IMG/VR virus record: IMGVR_UViG_3300012929_000010
Coordinates: 1-44,043 of that record
Length of the DNA: 44,043 bases
Origin: a virus
Reading direction: 5' to 3' (one strand)
Below the pieces are notes generated by a model. That model was not told the DNA's origin. It did not search any database and worked only from the letters and a program-made list of their open reading frames with translations. This document shows positions 39,515 through 44,043 of this stretch, piece after piece. The translations under genes were made by a program, and so were the position numbers. Every line of letters begins with the position of its first letter. Position 1 is the stretch's first letter.

Positions 39515-40071
39515 GCGCGCGGACGGTCGCGGACGGGCTGTGCACCTACTTCGGTGGCGTGTACGACACGGTGACTCACACCTACCGCACCCCACAAATC
39601 ACGATCCCGGGCATGGGGGGCCCGATTTTTCGGCGTGCGGCGCCGAAACGCGACGACCACGCCACCGACTACAGCCTCGGTGACCCGGGCCTGCCGGTCG
39701 GGTGTCTGGTGCTCGTGCTGCTGGAGCAGGGCGAGGAGCAGCGGGTTGCGGTCGCCGGGGCGACCTCAGGTGTGAAGCATGTGCGCTGGCAGGTCCGGAT
39801 GCACTGCTTTCTGCGGGCCGCGGTCGACTACGCCGAAGACACCCAGGACGCCGCGTATGACCTGCTCGAAGCGATCCGCACGAAACTCCACGCGGATCGG
39901 ACGTGTGGGACGGGCGGGTTCGAGGCCGGCTATGGGCTGGGGTTCCAGGTCGGGGAGGGCGGCGAGCCGTGGATCAAGTGGCGGCTGTCGCCGGTGGTGA
40001 CGAACGCGAAAGAGCTGTCCAAACAGTATGTGGTGGTCGAGTTCGACGCGGACGAGTACGTGCAGGCCTAG
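39511..40071 (+). CDS. Head-tail connector or tail completion protein
   Basis: The product has 186 aa; GTG 39511 overlaps the previous stop (GTGA). Segments such as MSARTVADGLCTYFGG, CLVLVLLEQGEEQRVAVAG, VRWQVRMHCFLRAAVDYAED and WRLSPVVTNAKELSKQYVVV fit the compact alpha/beta proteins that join head and tail. Position between the adaptor and the major tail protein supports this. The exact subclass (stopper or tail terminator) was not resolved. Confidence 0.68.
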   Translation: MSARTVADGLCTYFGGVYDTVTHTYRTPQITIPGMGGPIFRRAAPKRDDHATDYSLGDPGLPVGCLVLVLLEQGEEQRVAVAGATSGVKHVRWQVRMHCFLRAAVDYAEDTQDAAYDLLEAIRTKLHADRTCGTGGFEAGYGLGFQVGEGGEPWIKWRLSPVVTNAKELSKQYVVVEFDADEYVQA

Positions 40072-40087
40072 GAAGGCGGGGATTTCA

Positions 40088-40411
40088 GTGAAGTTCAGGT
40101 ATGTCGACCATCAGCAGCGGCTGTATCTCGACCATGGGGTGACCGCGGCGTTGGGGGATGAGCGGGAGTGGCCGGATGGTCCGCCGGATGAGCGGTGGGT
40201 GCCGGCGGACGGCGACGCCGAGAAATGGGCCACAGACCAGACCGCAAAGCAAGAACCGGTCGACCCGGACCCGGACACCGCGGCGGACACCGGCACGGAC
40301 GAAAAACCCGGCGACAGCGCGTCCACGCAGGTAGCAGCCCCGGTCATCGAGGAGACTACGACCGTCGAGCAGGACACCACGACGGCCCGCACCACACCGA
40401 AGAGGAAGTGA
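40088..40411 (+). CDS. Hypothetical protein before the major tail protein (107 aa)
   Basis: GTG 40088 has GGGGA upstream. The N-terminal ~45 residues (KFRYVDHQQRLYLDHGVTAA, LGDEREWPDGPPDERWVPAD) form a short folded part; the rest is acidic, Asp/Thr/Pro-rich and probably disordered. Similar short proteins precede the major tail gene in other actinophages. Function unknown. Confidence 0.7.
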   Translation: MKFRYVDHQQRLYLDHGVTAALGDEREWPDGPPDERWVPADGDAEKWATDQTAKQEPVDPDPDTAADTGTDEKPGDSASTQVAAPVIEETTTVEQDTTTARTTPKRK

Positions 40412-40415
40412 CCGG

Positions 40416-41660
40416 ATGCCCACACCAGGCACATTCGCCTCCGCGAAACAGTTCGTCGGGGTCGCCAAAGAGCCGATTACGGCGCAGGGGACCGCGGTCG
40501 CCCCCACCTACACCATGCCCATGGAAAGCTTCAAACCCTCCGACAAGCCGGTGTGGTTGGACGACAAGGCGTGGCGCGGGTCGATGGGTGACGACTACGG
40601 CCGGCAGCAGGGCGTCATCAAAACCGACTGGTCCGCGTCCGGCGCGTGCTTCGGCGACACGCTGGGGTTCTTTTTGGCGAACATCCTGGGCGATGACGCC
40701 TACTCCGGCGGGACCCCGTCCGGGTCACCCACCACCACCACCGGCGCGCTCACCGCCGGGTCGTCCACGGTGGTGCCGGTGACCTCCGCGACCGGCATCA
40801 CGCCCGGTGTGGTGCTGCAGCTGGACACCGCCGGCCTGTTGGAGAACGTCACCGTCCTGTCGGTCGCGTCCCTGAACGTGACCCTGACGGCGCCGGTCGC
40901 CAAGTCTCACCTGACCGCGGCGTCGGTGCAGGTGGTGACCGCGCCGTTCACCTCGGCGTTCTCGCTGTACAACGCCGGCCAAGGCCAGTCACCGACGCAC
41001 ACATTCACCCACTTCCAGGGCCCCGCGGCGTCCACCGGGACCCGCCAATACCCCGGGTCGTGCCTGTCGGATTTGACCTTGAAATGGGACGCCGAGTCGC
41101 AGCTGTTCACCTACGACGCGAAGGCCTTGTCCTGGCCTTCGGTGATCGCCGGGGCGACCCCGACCAGCGCGCCGACGACGGTCGCGCCGGTCGCGTCGTG
41201 GCGCGGGATCCTCGGTATCGCCGGCCCGGCGTCCGGGGGGACGCTGGTCAAGAACGTGACCGGCGGTGAGATCACCATCAAGCGTGAGCTGGAAGCGATT
41301 TTCACGAGTCAAAACGCGCAAACCCCGTACATCATTCAGCGGGGGAAGCTGTCGGTGTCGGGGAAGCTGAACTTTATCGCGGTCGACGAGGCCCCCTACC
41401 TCGCGATGATCAACAACACGCAGCCGCAACTACAGCTCATCCTCGACAACGGCGCGGCCGGCGCGCTGCAAAACCGGTTCACCGTCGACTCACAGCAATC
41501 CGCCTACCGGGTCGCGGACTACAACGCCGGCAAAGCCGCGGTCGAGTACGCGGTCGAGTTCGACTCTATTTTCAACACCACCAACGTGGGCGACTCCGGC
41601 GGCATGTCACCGTGCAAGGTGTCGCTCGTGAACGCGGTCGCCCCCTCGACCTACCAGTAA
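40416..41660 (+). CDS. Major tail (tube) protein with inserted Ig-like/beta domain
   Basis: The product has 414 aa; ATG 40416 has AGAGGA upstream. The order (connectors before, frameshifted chaperones and tape measure after) and the sequence (ASAKQFVGVAKEPITAQGTA, LTLKWDAESQLFTYDAKALS, GGEITIKRELEAIFTSQNAQ, AAVEYAVEFDSIFNTTNVGD) fit a siphovirus tube protein. Residues about 102-178 are an insert (GALTAGSSTVVPVTSATGIT) related to the insert of the 38630 adaptor. The tube forms around the tape measure protein. Confidence 0.85.
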   Translation: MPTPGTFASAKQFVGVAKEPITAQGTAVAPTYTMPMESFKPSDKPVWLDDKAWRGSMGDDYGRQQGVIKTDWSASGACFGDTLGFFLANILGDDAYSGGTPSGSPTTTTGALTAGSSTVVPVTSATGITPGVVLQLDTAGLLENVTVLSVASLNVTLTAPVAKSHLTAASVQVVTAPFTSAFSLYNAGQGQSPTHTFTHFQGPAASTGTRQYPGSCLSDLTLKWDAESQLFTYDAKALSWPSVIAGATPTSAPTTVAPVASWRGILGIAGPASGGTLVKNVTGGEITIKRELEAIFTSQNAQTPYIIQRGKLSVSGKLNFIAVDEAPYLAMINNTQPQLQLILDNGAAGALQNRFTVDSQQSAYRVADYNAGKAAVEYAVEFDSIFNTTNVGDSGGMSPCKVSLVNAVAPSTYQ

Positions 41661-41677
41661 GCGAAGGACGTCCCGAG

Positions 41678-42124
41678 ATGACCGAACCCGAGCACACCCC
41701 ACCACCGCCGGCCAGTCTGATCGTGCGGCACACCGAGCGGCATCCGTTGCCGTCCGGTGGATGGCTGGATCTGACCGACCTGAACCGGATGCGCGCCAAG
41801 GATTTGCGGCGGATCACCCGGGGCGCGAACGTCGGCGCCGGAGACTCGAACATGGAAGTCATGTTCCGGGTCAACGACCACCTGGCCGCCACCTTGATCA
41901 CGGACTGGAAACTGCCGTACGCGCCGTCCGACACCGACGACGGGCAGCCCCGTGACTGGGTGCTGCCCCGCGTCGACCTGACCATGATCGAGGAGCTCGA
42001 ACCCGCCGACTACAACAAGGTCCGCAAGCTGCTCGAACCGGCCGTGAAACTGTTGTTCCCCGGGGAACCGGACCCCTCGGACTATGAGGATGAGTCGTCC
42101 CCTACCGGGCCCGCGAGCGCATAA
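41678..42124 (+). CDS. Tail assembly chaperone, short (G-like) product
   Basis: The product has 148 aa from ATG 41678. It begins after the major tail gene and is followed in the -1 frame by a second frame without a start codon (to 42336), the classic layout of G and G-T tail chaperones that hold the tape measure protein during tail assembly. Sequence features: WLDLTDLNRMRAKDLRRITR, WVLPRVDLTMIEELEPADYN and VRKLLEPAVKLLFPGEPDPS with an acidic end. Confidence 0.82.
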   Translation: MTEPEHTPPPPASLIVRHTERHPLPSGGWLDLTDLNRMRAKDLRRITRGANVGAGDSNMEVMFRVNDHLAATLITDWKLPYAPSDTDDGQPRDWVLPRVDLTMIEELEPADYNKVRKLLEPAVKLLFPGEPDPSDYEDESSPTGPASA

Positions 42125-42336
42125 GAGCGCGGCTCGCGGGCCGCACCCCGGCGACCCCGACCCTGCCGGGGGAACCGACGCTGTGGGAGGAGGCGTATGC
42201 GGCGTTCTGGTGGCTGGAACGGTGGGGTTTGCGTCCGTGGGAGGTGGAACGGCTGGGCGTCCACATCTACACGCGGCTACCGCAGATAGCGGCCATGAAC
42301 GACGAGATGATCATCGAAGCGCGGAAGAGGGGGTGA
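42094..42336 (+). CDS. Tail assembly chaperone -1 frameshift extension (T-like)
   Basis: This frame opens after a TGA at 42091 and ends at 42336. It has strong third-position GC bias and reads LWEEAYAAFWWLERWGLRPW then HIYTRLPQIAAMNDEMIIEA, but lacks ATG/GTG until near its end, so it should be made by a -1 shift from the 41678 gene within 42094-42121. No canonical slippery heptamer in the zero frame is visible in that window (codons TCC CCT ACC GGG CCC). The fused product would be about 220 aa. Confidence 0.75.
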   Translation, partial: VVPYRARERIRARLAGRTPATPTLPGEPTLWEEAYAAFWWLERWGLRPWEVERLGVHIYTRLPQIAAMNDEMIIEARKRG

Positions 42337-42343
42337 ACCGGGG

Positions 42344-42790
42344 GTGGAACTGATCGCGGAAATGTCGTCCTGGACCGAAGCGGTCGCCCTGCTCACCGCG
42401 AAAACGGTCGCGTTGGACCATGCCACCCGCGAGGGTGTGCTGTTGATGGCGCACCGCACCGAAGCGGCCACCAAACGCACCCTGGCCACCAGCAGCCACG
42501 GCCGCCGCACCCCTACCCCCTCCAATCCGGGGGAACCACCGTCGATGATCTCCGGGAACCTCATGCGCAGCATCGCCGTACAAGGCCCTGTTGGGCTCGC
42601 TGGCGCCTGGGAAGCATCCGTGGGGCCCACCGCCGTCTATGGGCGGATACAGGAGCTGGGCGGCCGGACCGGGCGCGGGCATCGCACCACCCTGCCGCCA
42701 CGGCCCTACCTCGAACCGTCGTGGGAGTCCGTCCGGGTCGAACTGGTCGCGATCATGGCCGGCGTGTGGCGCCGCGCATTGGAGGTGTGA
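42344..42790 (+). CDS. HK97 gp10-like tail completion protein
   Basis: The product has 148 aa from GTG 42344. SGNLMRSIAVQGPVG, ASVGPTAVYGRIQELGG and LPPRPYLEPSWESVRVEL are the pattern of the HK97 gp10 family, which forms part of the head-tail joint or tail terminator. In most genomes this gene lies before the major tail protein; here it lies between the chaperones and the tape measure gene. The protein starts with helices (SWTEAVALLTAKTVALDHAT). Confidence 0.8.
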   Translation: MELIAEMSSWTEAVALLTAKTVALDHATREGVLLMAHRTEAATKRTLATSSHGRRTPTPSNPGEPPSMISGNLMRSIAVQGPVGLAGAWEASVGPTAVYGRIQELGGRTGRGHRTTLPPRPYLEPSWESVRVELVAIMAGVWRRALEV

Positions 42791-42793
42791 CCC

Positions 42794-44043
42794 GTGGATG
42801 TCGTGCCCCCCATGGTGGTCCGGTTTGTGGCGACCACCACCGAAGCGGTCGTCGAGATCAAAGCGCTGACCGCGTCGTTCGAGCAGGCCGGGGCCGCGGT
42901 GAAGGCCTCGACCACCGAAATGTCGGCGGCGGTCGCGAAGGCCGGCGAGTCGGTCACCGCGGAGACCCGCGCGGTGCAGGCCGAGAACGACAAGATCATG
43001 CGCTCGTTCCAGGCCACCGCGGCGTCCGCGACCCGGGCGAACGAAGAGATCTACCTGTCGATGCAGGCCATGCGCTCCAAGTCCGTGTCCGAGCTGTCGG
43101 CGCTGGAAGCCCAGGAAGCCAAAGCGGCCGCGGCCACGGAGGCGTTCGGGGCGTCGATGGTCGCGGGGGAGACGACCGCGGCGGAAGCGGCAGCGGTGCA
43201 GGCCGGGGCGTGGAAGAAAGTCGCGCTCGGTGTGGGGTTGGCCGCTGGTGTGATCGCGGGCGAGTCGCTGCATATGGCCGCGGACTTCCAAACCAGTACG
43301 ACCAGGTTGCAGACCTCCGCGGGGGAGTCCGCCGAAGGCCTCGCTGTGGTCCGCAAGGGCATCTTGAACATGGCCGGCGAAGTGGGTGTGAGCGCCGACG
43401 AGATGTCCAAGGCCATGTACATGATCGAGTCCGCGTCGTATCACGGCGAAGCCGGGCTTGGTGTGCTGAAAGCCGCGATGGAAGGCTCGAAAGCGGAAGG
43501 CGCGGACGCCGCGAAGGTCGCCAACGCGTTGACCTCGGCGCTGCGGGACTACTACCCGCACGCCGAGAAAGCCGGGGAAGTCACCAACGCCGCGGCGTTG
43601 GTGATGTCCAAGTTCGTTGGGGCGACCAGCGCGGGCAAGATGACGTTCGACGACCTGGCCGGCAGCCTGCACACCCTGTTGCCGGCGGCGATGGCCGCCG
43701 GTGTGGGGATGGATGACGCGCTCGCCGCCCTGGCCAGCATGACCGTGCACGGCGTGTCCGCCGAGCAGGCCACGCAGAACCTCGCGCACGCGCTCGGCCA
43801 TTTGCAGACCCTGACCGCTCCGCAGGCGAAAGAGTTCGCCATGTTGGGGATCTCGGCCAACGACCTGAAACTGAACTTGGGGCAGCGTGGCCTGACCGGG
43901 ACCGTGGAACTGATCGGCAACGCGATCCTGGACCACATGGGGCCCGATAAGAAAAAGGTCATCATCGACCTGGAAGACGTGCTGAAGAAACTACCCCCCG
44001 ACGTGCAGGCACTCGGCAAAGAGGTGCTGGACGGGTCCATTTC
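42794..44043 (+). CDS. Tail tape measure protein, N-terminal part (continues at base 2)
   Basis: GTG 42794 lies three bases after the previous stop with GGAGG upstream, and the frame is open to the window end and continues in phase into 2-2395. Residues 1-160 are helical (VVEIKALTASFEQAGAAVKA, SALEAQEAKAAAATEAFGAS) and probably coiled coil. From about residue 163 the TP901-type tape measure core is seen: FQTSTTRLQTSAGESAEGLA, VSADEMSKAMYMIESASYHG, YPHAEKAGEVTNAAALVMSK and MTFDDLAGSLHTLLPAAMAA. The joined length is 1173 aa. Confidence 0.93.
   Translation, partial: MDVVPPMVVRFVATTTEAVVEIKALTASFEQAGAAVKASTTEMSAAVAKAGESVTAETRAVQAENDKIMRSFQATAASATRANEEIYLSMQAMRSKSVSELSALEAQEAKAAAATEAFGASMVAGETTAAEAAAVQAGAWKKVALGVGLAAGVIAGESLHMAADFQTSTTRLQTSAGESAEGLAVVRKGILNMAGEVGVSADEMSKAMYMIESASYHGEAGLGVLKAAMEGSKAEGADAAKVANALTSALRDYYPHAEKAGEVTNAAALVMSKFVGATSAGKMTFDDLAGSLHTLLPAAMAAGVGMDDALAALASMTVHGVSAEQATQNLAHALGHLQTLTAPQAKEFAMLGISANDLKLNLGQRGLTGTVELIGNAILDHMGPDKKKVIIDLEDVLKKLPPDVQALGKEVLDGSI
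43921..44043. repeat. Terminal direct repeat, right copy
   Basis: Identical to bases 1-123; see the left copy. The tape measure frame passes through it without a break, which fixes the circular join at 43920/1. Confidence 0.95.

Noticed and set aside
42084-42353. 89-codon plus-strand frame starting near the chaperone end
   Set aside because: Wrong frame for the -1 extension and poor coding bias; the T-like frame is clearly the coding one.

Overview
The window reads as one complete genome of a tailed, siphovirus-type bacteriophage of a high-GC actinobacterium. The evidence is strong GC bias at third codon positions, many GTG starts, tightly overlapped genes (ATGA/GTGA junctions), an HK97-type head gene set, a long tape measure gene and actinobacterial family matches (DUF6221, Rv2525c-like lysin, FtsK-gamma protein). 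Bases 1-123 are repeated exactly at 43921-44043, so the contig closes into a circle of 43,920 bp and was opened inside the tape measure gene. The host genus cannot be read from the sequence.

The genes form four transcription units. (1) A long rightward unit runs from 25600 through the end of the window and on to 9488. It holds a small XRE regulator, a winged-helix protein lying in an iteron-like array (26209-26883), accessory genes including a DUF2829/Tad2-like anti-Thoeris protein, terminase, a portal-MuF fusion, protease, capsid, connectors, major tail protein, frameshifted tail chaperones, tape measure, tail tip, lysis genes and tail fibre. (2) A leftward early unit (25487 to 15911) holds the recombination genes (RecE-like exonuclease, a probable annealing protein, RusA resolvase), a protein ending in an FtsK-gamma domain, regulators and many small proteins. 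(3) A short rightward unit (13523-15080) has three unknown genes. (4) A leftward unit (13449 to 9575) has an HTH protein, Cys-rich small proteins, a secreted or anchored protein and small membrane proteins.

Units 1/2 and 3/4 start from two compact divergent promoter regions (25488-25599 and 13450-13522), each with palindromic operator candidates and apparently leaderless starts. The convergent ends carry strong hairpin terminators (9527-9565; 15807-15911). The 15081-15806 stretch is the largest gap without a convincing gene and is rich in inverted repeats.

No DNA polymerase, helicase, primase, integrase or partition gene was recognised. Replication therefore probably recruits the host replisome, with the iteron array, its perfect TTGTCCACA DnaA-box match and the winged-helix protein as the best origin/initiator candidate. 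The most unusual points are that iteron origin, a possible clamp-like/FtsK-gamma fusion, Cys-rich metallothionein-like small proteins (one reachable only by a -1 shift at an A6 run), a shared beta-domain inserted in two virion proteins, and a NUMOD3-like basic protein in the head operon.
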